Source: Bog-756 sp052326605
Lineage (GTDB): Bacteria > Actinomycetota > Acidimicrobiia > Acidimicrobiales > RAAP-2
Direction: 5' to 3'
DNA length: 64,000 nt
Assembly (NCBI GenBank): GCA_052326605.1
Contig: JBKQMB010000079.1
Location: forward strand, 1-64,000
Made by a program: the position numbers and the translations under genes. This document shows, one piece after another, positions 17,280-25,433 of the stretch (positions are counted from its first letter, which is position 1; every line of letters starts with the position of its first letter). Below the pieces are notes generated by a model. That model was not told the origin of the DNA. It saw nothing but the letters and a program-made list of their open reading frames with translations, and did not search any database.

Positions 17280-18452
17280 ATGGCCGAGTACCGGATACTG
17301 GTCCCCCCGCCGAAGCGTCACCGGGCAGCATGGATCGTCGCCGTCCTGGCGGTCGTGGTCCTCGCCGGTGCCGGGGCGTTCGTCGCCGGGCGGCACAGCG
17401 GGGCGACAGGCCGCACGGCGCGGGCCCAGGGCGGGGGCACGACCACCATGCCCGCGGCCACGGCGCTGACCGTCGCGTCCACGGTTCCGGCCACGGGGGC
17501 GACCGACGTCCCCTCCGACCAGGTGGTCACCGTCACCATGTCCGCGCCGCTGGCCGGCGCGTCCGGCATGCCGGCCTTCAGCCCGCCGGTGCCCGGGTCG
17601 TGGGTGAAGGCCGGACCCACCGCCCTCACCTTCCAGGCGACCGCCCCGTTCATCCCGACGACCACCGAGACCCTGGTGATCCCGGCCGGCGCTGCGGGTC
17701 CCCGCAGCACCGGCGGAAGAGTGCTGGCCAGACCCTCGACGCTCACCTTCGGCGTGGCCCAGGCCAGCACCGAGCGCCTGCAGCAGCTGTTGGCGGAACT
17801 GAACTATCTGCCGCTCTCCTTTGCCCCTGCAGGGCCGCCGACCTCCCCGATCGAGGCGGCCACCGCCCAGACCGGCACCTTCGCCTGGAGGTGGCCGGGC
17901 ACTCCAGCGGCCTTGATGGAGCTGTGGACCGAGGGTTCGGAGAACGTGATCACCAAGGGGGCGGTGATGAACTTCGAGAACCAGCACGGGCTGACAGCCG
18001 ACGGGCTCTCCGGCGCGCGGGTATGGACGGCCCTGTTCACCGATGCCGCCGCCCAGAAGGTAAATGCCGATCCGTACACGTACGTGTTCGTGTCGAAGCA
18101 GCTTCCCGAGGCCCTGACTCTCTTCGACAACGGGGCACCCCTGTACGTCAACATCCCGGTCAATACAGGCGCCCCCGGAGCGGACACCGTGGACGGCACC
18201 TACCCGGTGTTCGAGCACGTCGTGAGTTCGCGGATGCAGGGGACCAATCCGAACGGCACCACCTATGACGACCCGAACGTCCCGTGGGCCAGCTACTTCG
18301 AGGGAGGCGACGCCCTGCACGGGTTCGTCCGGGCGTCCTACGGCTCCCCCCAGAGCAACGGATGCGTCGAGATGGCCATCGCCGATGCCGCCCAGGTGTG
18401 GCCACTGACCCCCATCGGCACCCTGGTGACGGTGGTGGGACCGGCGTCCTGA
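17280..18452 (+). CDS. L,D-transpeptidase (YkuD) with N-terminal anchor and peptidoglycan-binding module
   Basis: 390 residues. Residues about 18-38 form a membrane anchor (AWIVAVLAVVVLAGAGAFVAG). An Ig-like segment follows (STVPATGATDVPSDQVVTVTMS), as in actinobacterial L,D-transpeptidases. A peptidoglycan-binding-like helix bundle is indicated by LQQLLAELNYLPLSF and MNFENQHGLTADGLSGARVWTAL. The catalytic YkuD domain ends with HGFVRASYGSPQSNGCVEM: the conserved His and the S-x-G-C with the nucleophilic cysteine. The enzyme should make 3-3 cross-links in peptidoglycan outside the membrane. Start at ATG 17280; TACTCT at 17197-17202 is a possible -10. Confidence 0.87.
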   Translation: MAEYRILVPPPKRHRAAWIVAVLAVVVLAGAGAFVAGRHSGATGRTARAQGGGTTTMPAATALTVASTVPATGATDVPSDQVVTVTMSAPLAGASGMPAFSPPVPGSWVKAGPTALTFQATAPFIPTTTETLVIPAGAAGPRSTGGRVLARPSTLTFGVAQASTERLQQLLAELNYLPLSFAPAGPPTSPIEAATAQTGTFAWRWPGTPAALMELWTEGSENVITKGAVMNFENQHGLTADGLSGARVWTALFTDAAAQKVNADPYTYVFVSKQLPEALTLFDNGAPLYVNIPVNTGAPGADTVDGTYPVFEHVVSSRMQGTNPNGTTYDDPNVPWASYFEGGDALHGFVRASYGSPQSNGCVEMAIADAAQVWPLTPIGTLVTVVGPAS

Positions 18453-18456
18453 CTGC

Positions 18457-19227
18457 TCACTGCAGCCGGGTGACCGCCAGTGCGGCCGCCAGCAGCACCA
18501 CCGCCCAGGAAAGGGCCCGCAGGGCCCGTTCGAGCGGGGCGAGCAGCACGGACCGGTCGACGGCCAGCGGGTCCCCGTCGGTGAGAGTGATCGAACCCGT
18601 CACCGAGGCCGCCCTCCGCCGCAGCATGCGGGCCGGGGTGCTGAGTGCCCGTTGCGCCAACGACAGTGCGAAGGCCCCGGCCGCAGCAATGACGGGCGCC
18701 CACGCCAACCGCCCGGTCTGGGCCACGTAGGCCGTCAGGACCGGAAACGCACCCCAGCTGGCGGCGAACCCGACGTCGTTGTGAATGAGCCCGCCGAAGA
18801 GCTCAGCGTTGTAGCCGACGGCGAGGACCGGTCCGAGGACCAGGAAGGGGATCAGCGCCGGGCCGACCTGCAAGGCCCCGGCGATGCCGATGGCCACGGC
18901 GCCCGACAGCCCGCCGACGGCCGCCGCGACCAGGGCGCCGCTCGAGATCGTCGTCCGGAGCGGTCGTCCGTGCAGCTCGTCCAACGCGTGTGCCGCCACG
19001 CCCACGGCCAAGAAGAAGGCCAGCAGGGTGGCGAGCAGCCGGGTGGTGTTGACCACCGGTGCCAGGCAGCCCCCGATCACCACGTAGGCGAGGTGCCACG
19101 CCGTGTAGGGAGGGTGGAGGAGGGTCCACCAGTCCCGCCAGCCGCCCGGTCGCGCCGCGTAGAAGGCGGTGCGCTGGTCGGGAGGCTGGTCGCCCGGCCC
19201 CTGCTCCGGTCCGCGTGCCTCAGCCAC
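18457..19227 (-). CDS. Polytopic membrane protein coupled to the menaquinone methyltransferase gene
   Basis: 256 residues from a GTG at 19225-19227 that overlaps the stop of the upstream methyltransferase gene (shared GTGGCTGA). About seven to eight hydrophobic helices are visible. Two polar motifs stand out: HALDELHGRPLRT after the second or third helix, and GYNAELFGGLIHNDVGFAASWG later. The arrangement (LHPPYTAWHLAYVVIG start, acidic D-E-L-x-G-R-P-L loop) faintly recalls UbiA-type prenyltransferases, but the classic N-D-x-x-D-x-x-x-D motif is not present. I therefore do not assign a function. The tight overlap with a UbiE-like gene suggests a link to quinone or isoprenoid metabolism. Confidence 0.65.
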   Translation of the reverse strand: MAEARGPEQGPGDQPPDQRTAFYAARPGGWRDWWTLLHPPYTAWHLAYVVIGGCLAPVVNTTRLLATLLAFFLAVGVAAHALDELHGRPLRTTISSGALVAAAVGGLSGAVAIGIAGALQVGPALIPFLVLGPVLAVGYNAELFGGLIHNDVGFAASWGAFPVLTAYVAQTGRLAWAPVIAAAGAFALSLAQRALSTPARMLRRRAASVTGSITLTDGDPLAVDRSVLLAPLERALRALSWAVVLLAAALAVTRLQ

Positions 19228-19954
19228 CCGAGCGCCGCCCCCACATGACCAGGCCACCGCCCAGGCTCATCCGCCGGACCCCGACGTCCTCGAAGCCGGC
19301 CCGACGCCATGCCGCCACGATCCAGTCGACCGGGTACCGCCGGTAGTGGGCGGAGATGTTCGGTCCGAGGAAGCGGCCCACCTCGAACCACTCCCTGCCA
19401 CCGGTGAGCCAACCACCGGCGGGCAGTACGAGCCGGGTGAAGAGCCACCACCAGAACCGCCAGAACAGGCTCCGGGGAAGGAGGAACTCGAGGCTCGCCA
19501 CCGCTCCGCCCGGTTTGACCACCCGAGCCAGCTCGGCGAGCGTGGCCTCGGGGTCGGCCACGTACCGCAAGAGATAGGTGAAGGTCAGCGCGTCGAAGGT
19601 CGCCTCGGCGAAGGGAAGCTGCTCGCCCCGTCCGGCCACCAGCTGGATGCGGTCGCCCATCGCCCGCCGGGCGACGTTGTCCTGTCCCTGCTGCAGCATG
19701 CCGAGCGTGAGGTCGATGCCGACCACCCGCGACTCCGTCCGCTCGGCAATCTGGAGCGCCACCCCGGCGGGCCCGGTGGCGACGTCGAGCACCAGCTCCG
19801 GGTGGGACGGGACGATGTGGTCGACCATGGCCCGGCGCCAACGACCGTTCTGGCCCATCGAGAGCAGCTCGGCCAGGCGGTCGTAGCGGGGTGGCAGCGG
19901 CGCGAAGAGCCGCTGGGCGAACCGATTCGGGTCACTCGTGCCCGGAGTCTCCAC
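19220..19954 (-). CDS. UbiE/MenG-like class I SAM methyltransferase
   Basis: 244 residues from GTG 19952-19954, chosen for the GGGGAGG ribosome site; a longer frame reaches 20080 but its N-terminus is low-complexity. Motifs follow the UbiE/COQ5 order: PPRYDRLAELLSMGQNGRWRR (the family's Y-D-x-x-x-x-x-S-x-G-x-x-x-x-W-R), SAM motif I ELVLDVATGPAGVALQIA, VVGIDLTLGMLQQG, AGRGEQLPFAEATFDALTFTYLLRYVAD and LARVVKPGGAVASLEF. It probably methylates demethylmenaquinone to menaquinone. The second UbiE signature is only partly conserved (LRYVAD for the usual LRNV.D), so another polyprenyl substrate is possible. It overlaps the next membrane gene by 8 nt. Confidence 0.8.
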   Translation of the reverse strand: METPGTSDPNRFAQRLFAPLPPRYDRLAELLSMGQNGRWRRAMVDHIVPSHPELVLDVATGPAGVALQIAERTESRVVGIDLTLGMLQQGQDNVARRAMGDRIQLVAGRGEQLPFAEATFDALTFTYLLRYVADPEATLAELARVVKPGGAVASLEFLLPRSLFWRFWWWLFTRLVLPAGGWLTGGREWFEVGRFLGPNISAHYRRYPVDWIVAAWRRAGFEDVGVRRMSLGGGLVMWGRRSGG

Positions 19955-20119
19955 GCCGCCTCCCCTGGAGCGAGGATCCCACCGTATTCGATGGGCGCCC
20001 GTTACGAGTGGTGCGATCCGAGGACACTCCGGCGTGCCCGTCGGCGCCGTCCCGGCCGGGGCCGGGGGCGCCTCCGCCATCGGGGCCCGGCCCCGGCCGC
20101 TGGCGGGTCGCGTCCCGGG

Positions 20120-21211
20120 CTAGACCAGCTGCCGCTGGTAGAGGTTGTAGAGCATGAGCGACCCCGGGATCGGCGGGAGCCAGTACACGGCCATCCGGTA
20201 GCAGATGGCGATCACCAGGACCTCCTGGTGGGGGACACCCACCGAGGCCAGGCCCGCCACGAGGATCGCCTCGGGGGCACCGAGGCCCCCGGGGACGGGC
20301 ACGATGTTCGAAGCGGCGCCTGCCAACTGCGTGATGACCACCAGGGCGGCGACGCTCGTCCACTGGTCGGAGAAGGCGTGGACGAACAGGGCGAGGCAGG
20401 CGGTCTCGGCGGTGATCGTTACGAGCTCCCCGGCCCCGATCCACAGAGTGCGTAGGGGGTGGCCGATCAGTATCCGAATGTACGAGACGGACCCACGGGC
20501 CCAGATGGCGGCGCGGTGCCGGAGCCGGGGGACCTTGATGGCCACGGTGACGGCGACCGCGACGACGATGACGCCGAGAACGATCTCCCACAGGCTGCTC
20601 GGCACGTCCTGTTCGAGCTGGGCGACGTCGACGGAGTGCGCGGCGAAGATCGCCGCCACCGGAAGGATGCACACGGCGAGCGCGGTGGTGACGAAACTGC
20701 TGAGTCCGGAGACCGCCGCCGCGTCGGCGCTGGTCAGTCCCCGCTTCATCAGGTAGCGGACGGTGAGGGCGAAGCTCCCCACGCTCTCGGGAGTGGCCAT
20801 GGCGGTGAGTGACTCGGCGACCTCGAGCTCCAGGGTCCGCAGCCCGGGCAGCGGCGTTGCCGACGCAGATGCCAGCGCAACGGCGTAGCCGACGTACTGG
20901 CCGACGGCGACGGCGACGGCGGCTCCGAAGTCCCACCAACCCACGTGGTGGTTCACCAGGTACGCCGGGACATGGGTGGTGTAGAGGACTGCCCCCACCA
21001 AGAGGAGCACGGTGACGAGGGCGATCCCCACGGTGAGCGGAGTCAGGTGGAGGTGGGCGAGGAGGCGACGTGCCTCGGTGCCGGTCAGCCGTCGCCGCTT
21101 GCTCGAGGAGTCCGCCGGCAGGTCCGACCCGCCGGCGCCCGCAGGGTGGTCCCCGCCGCCTCCGGCATCCCCGCCCCCCGTCTCGTCTGGGTGGTCGGGA
21201 AGCGTGGTCAC
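20120..21211 (-). CDS. YbhN/MprF-type integral membrane protein (LPG-synthase-TM family)
   Basis: 363 residues from GTG 21209-21211 with a GAAGGT ribosome site. The first ~45 residues are Gly/Asp-rich and soluble, then LLAHLHLTPLTVGIALVTVLLLVG begins a set of about eight helices. Signatures of the lysylphosphatidylglycerol-synthetase TM/flippase-like family include SATPLPGLRTLELEVAESLTAM, VGSFALTVRYLMKRGLTSADA and ASNIVPVPGGLGAPEAILVAGL (the P-x-P-G-G-x-G-x-x-E motif). The catalytic aminoacyl-transferase domain of MprF is absent, so it is a stand-alone TM member, probably moving or presenting a lipid. An in-frame ATG at 21253 exists but sits 13 nt past the tRNA-Gly 3' end without a ribosome site. 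Confidence 0.8.
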   Translation of the reverse strand: MTTLPDHPDETGGGDAGGGGDHPAGAGGSDLPADSSSKRRRLTGTEARRLLAHLHLTPLTVGIALVTVLLLVGAVLYTTHVPAYLVNHHVGWWDFGAAVAVAVGQYVGYAVALASASATPLPGLRTLELEVAESLTAMATPESVGSFALTVRYLMKRGLTSADAAAVSGLSSFVTTALAVCILPVAAIFAAHSVDVAQLEQDVPSSLWEIVLGVIVVAVAVTVAIKVPRLRHRAAIWARGSVSYIRILIGHPLRTLWIGAGELVTITAETACLALFVHAFSDQWTSVAALVVITQLAGAASNIVPVPGGLGAPEAILVAGLASVGVPHQEVLVIAICYRMAVYWLPPIPGSLMLYNLYQRQLV

Positions 21212-21265
21212 GCGTGGGCACCTTCGTCGGGCGACGTCACCGGGGCCGGTCATTTCGCACTCGAA

Positions 21266-21339
21266 TGGAGCGGGCGACGGGAATCGAACCCGCGTTCCGA
21301 GCTTGGGAAGCTCGTGTTCTGCCTCTGAACTACGCCCGC
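21266..21339 (-). tRNA. tRNA-Gly (anticodon CCC)
   Basis: Read on the minus strand the gene begins GCGGGCGTAGTTCAGAGG and folds as a cloverleaf: acceptor GCGGGCG/CGCCCGC, anticodon stem CGAGC/GCTCG with loop TTCCCAA (anticodon CCC), and T-arm CGGGTTCGATTCCCG. Discriminator T and an encoded CCA end it at 21266. It decodes GGG. It is divergent from dcd and directly upstream of the YbhN-like gene. Confidence 0.93.
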
Positions 21340-21352
21340 GTGGCGCTGTCAC

Positions 21353-21369
21353 ACTATCGTCTGTGCGGC
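21353..21369. promoter_or_regulatory. Overlapping divergent -10 elements for tRNA-Gly and dcd
   Basis: TATCGT (21355-21360, plus strand) stands 9 nt before the dcd ATG. On the minus strand GATAGT (21358-21353) stands 13 nt before the tRNA-Gly 5' end. The two hexamers share the central TATC, so polymerase bound for one direction would exclude the other. Confidence 0.45.
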
Positions 21370-21933
21370 ATGGTTCTCTCAGACCGCTCGATACGTGAGG
21401 CGCTCGCCGCCGGCTCCATCAAGATCGACCCCCTGGACGAGACCTGCATCCAGCCGTCCTCGGTGGACCTCCATGTCGACCAGTACTTCCGGCTCTTCCG
21501 GAACCACTCCAGCCGGGTGATCGACGTGCGCGAGGACCAAGAGGACCTGACCGAGCTGGTCGATGTAGGCGAGGACCCACTCATCCTCCATCCCGGCGAG
21601 TTCGTACTGGGCTCCACCACCGAAAAGGTGACCCTCCCCGACGACCTGGTGGCCCGCCTCGAGGGCAAGTCCTCCCTGGGGCGCCTCGGCCTCCTCATCC
21701 ACTCCACGGCCGGCTTCGTCGACGCCGGCTGGGACGGCCACCTCACCCTGGAGCTGTCCAACGTGGCCAACCTGCCCATCACCGTCTACCCGGGCATGAA
21801 GATCGGCCAGATCAGCTTCCTGCAGATGACCACCCCGGCCGATCACCCCTACGGCTCCGAGGGCCTCAAGTCGAAGTACCAGGGCCAGTGGGGTCCCACC
21901 CCCAGCCGGTACTCCGACAATTTCCGGGTGTGA
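21370..21933 (+). CDS. dcd: dCTP deaminase
   Basis: 187 residues starting MVLSDRSIREALAAG. Family motifs are complete: DETCIQPSSVDLHVDQYFRLF, HPGEFVLGSTTEKVTLPDDLVARLEGKSSLGRLGL (G-K-S-S-x-x-R catalytic arginine region), HSTAGFVDAGWDGHLTLELSN with the catalytic Glu, and PGMKIGQISFLQM. It deaminates dCTP to dUTP for dTTP synthesis; actinobacterial members may be bifunctional and continue to dUMP, which I cannot decide from sequence. The ATG at 21370 sits close to a -10 and has no ribosome site, consistent with leaderless or near-leaderless mRNA. Confidence 0.93.
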   Translation: MVLSDRSIREALAAGSIKIDPLDETCIQPSSVDLHVDQYFRLFRNHSSRVIDVREDQEDLTELVDVGEDPLILHPGEFVLGSTTEKVTLPDDLVARLEGKSSLGRLGLLIHSTAGFVDAGWDGHLTLELSNVANLPITVYPGMKIGQISFLQMTTPADHPYGSEGLKSKYQGQWGPTPSRYSDNFRV

Positions 21934-21971
21934 GCTGCGGTTTGTCAGGAACCGGGCGACCGCCTACCGTT

Positions 21972-21987
21972 GTTACTGAGTAGTAAC
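21972..21987. promoter_or_regulatory. Palindromic operator candidate upstream of the EtfD-like gene
   Basis: GTTACTGAGTAGTAAC is a perfect 6-4-6 inverted repeat (GTTACT/AGTAAC). It starts 1 nt after a likely -10, TACCGT at 21965-21970, and ends before the AGGAGG ribosome site at 21993-21998. A repressor bound here would cover the transcription start. The size and symmetry fit a TetR-family operator, as used for fatty-acid catabolism genes in actinobacteria; the regulator is not in this window. Confidence 0.55.
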
Positions 21988-22004
21988 CCCCCAGGAGGAA
22001 CACC

Positions 22005-24113
22005 GTGCCCCTCAGACTTGCCGTAGGACTGGGCATCACCGTGGTGATGTTCGCCATCGCCGGTCGGCGGTTCTTCTGGCTGTACCGGCTGATCTCCTCC
22101 GGCGAGCCGGCGGTGCCCAGCCGGTTCAAGGACGTGCCCAAGCGGCTCAAGGCCGAGCTGGTCGAGGTGGGCGGCCAGAAGAAGCTGCTCCAGTGGACCG
22201 TCCCCGGCATGGCCCACGCCTTCACGTTCTGGGGCTTCACCATCCTCATCCTCACCATCATCGAGGCCTACGGCTGCCTCTTCGTGCGTGACTTCCACAT
22301 CCCCCTGATCGGCCGGACGGCGGTGATCGGCTTCCTCGAGGACTTCTTCGCCGTGGCGGTCATCGTCTCGCTGCTGGTGTTCGTGGCCATCCGGGTCAAG
22401 CACTCCCCCAGGCGCGAGAACCGTCGCTCCCGCTTCTTCGGCTCCCACACCGGGGCCGCCTGGCTGGTCCTCGTGCTGATCTTCGGGGTCGTGGCCACCC
22501 TGCTCCTCTACCGGGCCGGCCAGGTCAACACCGGCAACTTCTCCTACGGCTGGTGGGCCTTCGCCTCCCACGGCCTGGCCAAGGCGCTGGCCCCGCTGGG
22601 CACCGGGGTCAACAGCGTCATCGAGACCGTCGCCCTGCTGGCCAACATCGCCATCATCACCGGCTTCCTGGTCTTCGTGTCCTACTCGAAGCACCTCCAC
22701 ATCTTCATGGCCCCCATCAACGTGGCCACCTCCCGCCGCCCCCGGGCCCTCGGGGCCCTGGCCTCCACCCCCGACATGTCGATGGAGGACGTGGGGGAGG
22801 ACGACGAGGTGGTGTTCGGGGCCGGGCGCATCGAGGACTTCTCGTGGAAGCAGCTGCTCGACCTGGCCACCTGCACCGAGTGCGGCCGCTGCCAGAGCCA
22901 GTGCCCGGCATGGAACACCGACAAGCCGCTCTCGCCCAAGCTCCTCATCATGGACCTCCGCGACAATCTGTTCGCCAACGCCGACCGGGTCCTGGCGAAT
23001 AACCGGGCCGCCGGCACCGAGGTGGAGAACCTGGTGGGCACGGTCATCGACCCCGACGTCCTGTGGTCGTGCACCACCTGCGGGGCCTGCGTCGAGCAGT
23101 GCCCGGTGGACATCGAGCACATCGACACCATCATCGACATGCGCCGCTACGAGGTGCTCATGGAGTCCAGGTTCCCCACCGAGGCCGGTCTCATGCTCCG
23201 CAACGTGGAGAACCAGGGCGACCCCTGGGGACTGGGCGGGTCGAAGCGCACCGAGTGGATCGACGGCCTCGACTTCGAGGTCCCGGTCATCACGGGCACC
23301 ATCCCCGACGACGTCGAGTACCTCTACTGGGTGGGCTGCGCCGGCGCCCTCGACGAGCGGGCCCGCAAGGGGGCCCAGGCCACCGCCCGCATGCTCCACC
23401 GAGCCGGTGTCACCTTCGGCATCCTGGGCCCGAAGGAGAGCTGCACCGGCGACCCGGTCCGCCGCCTGGGCAACGAGTACCTCTACCAGGAGCAGGCCCG
23501 GATGAACATCGAGACCCTCGAGACGGCCGGGGTCAAGAAGGTCATCGCCACCTGCCCCCACTGCTTCAACTCACTGGCCAACGAGTACCCGTCCCTCGGG
23601 GGGAACTTCGAGGTCATCCACCACAGCCAGCTGCTCGACCACCTGGTCACCGCGGGCAGGCTGACCCCGGGCGGCGGGTACAGGGGAATCGTCACCTACC
23701 ACGACCCCTGCTATCTGGGGCGCCACAACCGGGTCTTCGACGAGCCCCGGTCGGTCATCGACGCCATCCCTGGCGCCGAGCAGGTGGAGATGGGCCGTTG
23801 TCGTGAGAAGGGCTTCTGCTGCGGTGCCGGCGGGGCGCGGATGTGGCTCGAGGAGAGCATCGGCAAGCGGATCAACATGGAGCGCACCGAAGAGGCCCTG
23901 GGCACCGGTGCCGACGTGGTGTCGACCGCCTGCCCCTATTGCATGATCATGCTGGACGACGCGGTGCGGGCCCACAACAAGACGGATGACGTGCGGGTCC
24001 TCGACCTCTCCCAGCTGTTGGAGGAGTCGATGGGCGAGCCGGTGGGAGTGGGCGCGGGCACCGCTGCGCCCCCCGAGGCCGCGGCGGGCGAGGACGGCCC
24101 GGGCGAGGAGTGA
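22005..24113 (+). CDS. etfD: EtfD-type membrane Fe-S oxidoreductase (ETF:quinone electron transfer)
   Basis: 702 residues from GTG 22005 with an ideal ribosome site. The N-terminal ~230 residues hold about five to six helices resembling the NarI-like cytochrome-binding domain. A ferredoxin-like module follows with two cluster motifs, CTECGRCQSQC-P and CTTCGACVEQCP. The C-terminal half has two CCG domains: ESCTGDP with CPHC, and HDPCYLGRH with GFCCGAGGARMW and CPYC. This is the architecture of mycobacterial Rv0338c/EtfD, which passes electrons from acyl-CoA dehydrogenases via ETF to menaquinone during beta-oxidation. No etfAB or fadE genes are adjacent. The palindrome just upstream suggests regulation with lipid catabolism. 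Confidence 0.85.
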   Translation: MPLRLAVGLGITVVMFAIAGRRFFWLYRLISSGEPAVPSRFKDVPKRLKAELVEVGGQKKLLQWTVPGMAHAFTFWGFTILILTIIEAYGCLFVRDFHIPLIGRTAVIGFLEDFFAVAVIVSLLVFVAIRVKHSPRRENRRSRFFGSHTGAAWLVLVLIFGVVATLLLYRAGQVNTGNFSYGWWAFASHGLAKALAPLGTGVNSVIETVALLANIAIITGFLVFVSYSKHLHIFMAPINVATSRRPRALGALASTPDMSMEDVGEDDEVVFGAGRIEDFSWKQLLDLATCTECGRCQSQCPAWNTDKPLSPKLLIMDLRDNLFANADRVLANNRAAGTEVENLVGTVIDPDVLWSCTTCGACVEQCPVDIEHIDTIIDMRRYEVLMESRFPTEAGLMLRNVENQGDPWGLGGSKRTEWIDGLDFEVPVITGTIPDDVEYLYWVGCAGALDERARKGAQATARMLHRAGVTFGILGPKESCTGDPVRRLGNEYLYQEQARMNIETLETAGVKKVIATCPHCFNSLANEYPSLGGNFEVIHHSQLLDHLVTAGRLTPGGGYRGIVTYHDPCYLGRHNRVFDEPRSVIDAIPGAEQVEMGRCREKGFCCGAGGARMWLEESIGKRINMERTEEALGTGADVVSTACPYCMIMLDDAVRAHNKTDDVRVLDLSQLLEESMGEPVGVGAGTAAPPEAAAGEDGPGEE

Positions 24114-24133
24114 CCGCCGGCCGGTGGGCCGAC

Positions 24134-24556
24134 CTAGTCGTAGGCGAGGGCGTCCGCCTCGCGCAGCCGGTTGGCCAGGGCGGCCAGCATCTTGCGGGCG
24201 ATGGTGGGCACCGCCTCCAGCAGCGTGTTGAACTGGCGTTGGGAGAGCACAAGCACGTCCATGTCGGTCTCCGACGTCACCGAGGCCGAGCGCGGCCGGC
24301 GGTCGAGCAGGGCCAGCTCACCGAAGTGAGCGCCCGGCCCCAGGGTGGCCACTTTCTTGCCACTGCGGGTGACTGCCGCGGAGCCGTCGACGATGAGGAA
24401 GAACTCCATGCCGATCCGGCCCTGCTCGACGAGCACCTTTCCCGCCGGGACCTCGACCTCGTCGAGCGATCCGCGGATCTTGCGGAGCTCGGAGCCGGTG
24501 CAGCTCGAGAAGAGCCAGATGGACTTGAGATCGAGGTCCTTCGAGCGTGCGGCCAT
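24134..24556 (-). CDS. Single-domain cyclic nucleotide-binding (CRP-type cNMP-binding) protein
   Basis: 140 residues containing only a cNMP-binding fold: LDEVEVPAGKVLVEQGRIGMEFFLIVDG, then GPGAHFGELALLDRRPRSASV, the phosphate-binding cassette with the G-E-x-A-L-L...R-S-A core, and a C-terminal helix AVPTIARKMLAALANRLREAD. There is no helix-turn-helix or enzymatic domain, so it may be a stand-alone cAMP sensor acting through protein contact. It converges on the EtfD-like gene. The start is leaderless. Confidence 0.85.
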   Translation of the reverse strand: MAARSKDLDLKSIWLFSSCTGSELRKIRGSLDEVEVPAGKVLVEQGRIGMEFFLIVDGSAAVTRSGKKVATLGPGAHFGELALLDRRPRSASVTSETDMDVLVLSQRQFNTLLEAVPTIARKMLAALANRLREADALAYD

Positions 24557-24568
24557 GGCTGGAGGCTA
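24557..24568 (-). promoter_or_regulatory. Leaderless promoter, -10 TAGCCT
   Basis: Minus-strand TAGCCT (24568-24563), 6 nt, ATG at 24556; identical hexamer and spacing to the promoters at 1955 and 4528. Confidence 0.6.
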
Positions 24569-24730
24569 GCCGCGGGGTGCCGTGTGGCGCCGTGAACGGG
24601 CGAACGACCAACGGGCTCCATGGCACCCCGCGGCCGGGGGGCTCGCCGGTGCCGCTGCTACCATCTCCGGATCGCCGGAGGACGGCGGCCCGGTGGCGGG
24701 CGGACGCGTAGCTGAGGGACGGACAGGAAA

Positions 24731-25327
24731 ATGATCGCTCCGGAGACGACGGCCCCCCGAGGACCGGACCCGAGGAAGGCAGGCGTGGCGGCCGACTCCG
24801 CAGTGGAAGTCGGCGCCCCCGATCGGTCCGGGGAGCCCATCACGACCCTCCGTGGCGCCGGTGTGCAGGCAGACGTCCGCCGGGTCGGTCGTGTTGCCAT
24901 CGGCCTCGCCCTCGTGACCCTGGCCGCCGTCGCGATCGTGCTCCTGGTGGCAGGGCTCCAGAAGAACGCCGAGATCACCAGTCTGCGGGCGAACGGGGTC
25001 CCGGTCGACGTCACTGTGTCCAGGTGCCTCGGTCTGATGGGGGGCAGCGGCAGCAACCTGGTCGGGTACGACTGCAGCGGCACGTACAGGGTGGACGGCC
25101 ACGTCTACACCGAGGACATCCCGGGCAGCGCGTCGCACGCTCCCGGGTCGACACTCCGGGGTCTCACCGTGCCAGGCGACCCGACACTCTTTTCGACGCC
25201 CGGTGCCGTGGCGGCCGAGCACCCGTCGTGGAGGGTGTTCATCATCCCGGCCCTCTTGTTGGTGGCCGTGCTGCTCCTGGTGGGGGCCCTCGTCCTCAGG
25301 CGCCGGCACGTGAGCGGGGCCCCGTGA
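24731..25327 (+). CDS. DUF3592-like two-helix membrane protein
   Basis: 198 residues: a soluble N-terminus, helix 1 (RVAIGLALVTLAAVAIVLLVAG), an extracytoplasmic beta-rich domain, and helix 2 (IIPALLLVAVLLLVGALVL) with a basic end. The middle domain, NGVPVDVTVSRC...LVGYDCSGTYRVDGHVYTEDIPG, matches DUF3592-type sequences (V-x-V-T-V...Y-x-C-x-G-x-Y-x-x-x-G). Two cysteines there could form a disulfide. Function of the family is unknown. A GGACAGGAAA precedes ATG 24731. Confidence 0.65.
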   Translation: MIAPETTAPRGPDPRKAGVAADSAVEVGAPDRSGEPITTLRGAGVQADVRRVGRVAIGLALVTLAAVAIVLLVAGLQKNAEITSLRANGVPVDVTVSRCLGLMGGSGSNLVGYDCSGTYRVDGHVYTEDIPGSASHAPGSTLRGLTVPGDPTLFSTPGAVAAEHPSWRVFIIPALLLVAVLLLVGALVLRRRHVSGAP

Positions 25328-25422
25328 ACCTTCCGTCGGCGCAGGCGTGGACACGGCACGATCGCCGCCGCAGCGAGCGCAACCGGGGTGGGTCGGCTTC
25401 GATCCGAATCGGCGGGGCGCGC

Positions 25423-25433
25423 TAGCCTTGGTC
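25423..25433 (+). promoter_or_regulatory. Leaderless promoter, -10 TAGCCT
   Basis: TAGCCT at 25423-25428, 5 nt spacer, ATG 25434. It selects this ATG over an in-frame upstream start at 25347. Confidence 0.5.

Noticed and set aside
21254..21352. Longer start for the YbhN-like protein (21352)
   Set aside because: It would read through the tRNA-Gly gene; the GTG at 21211 with a ribosome site is better.
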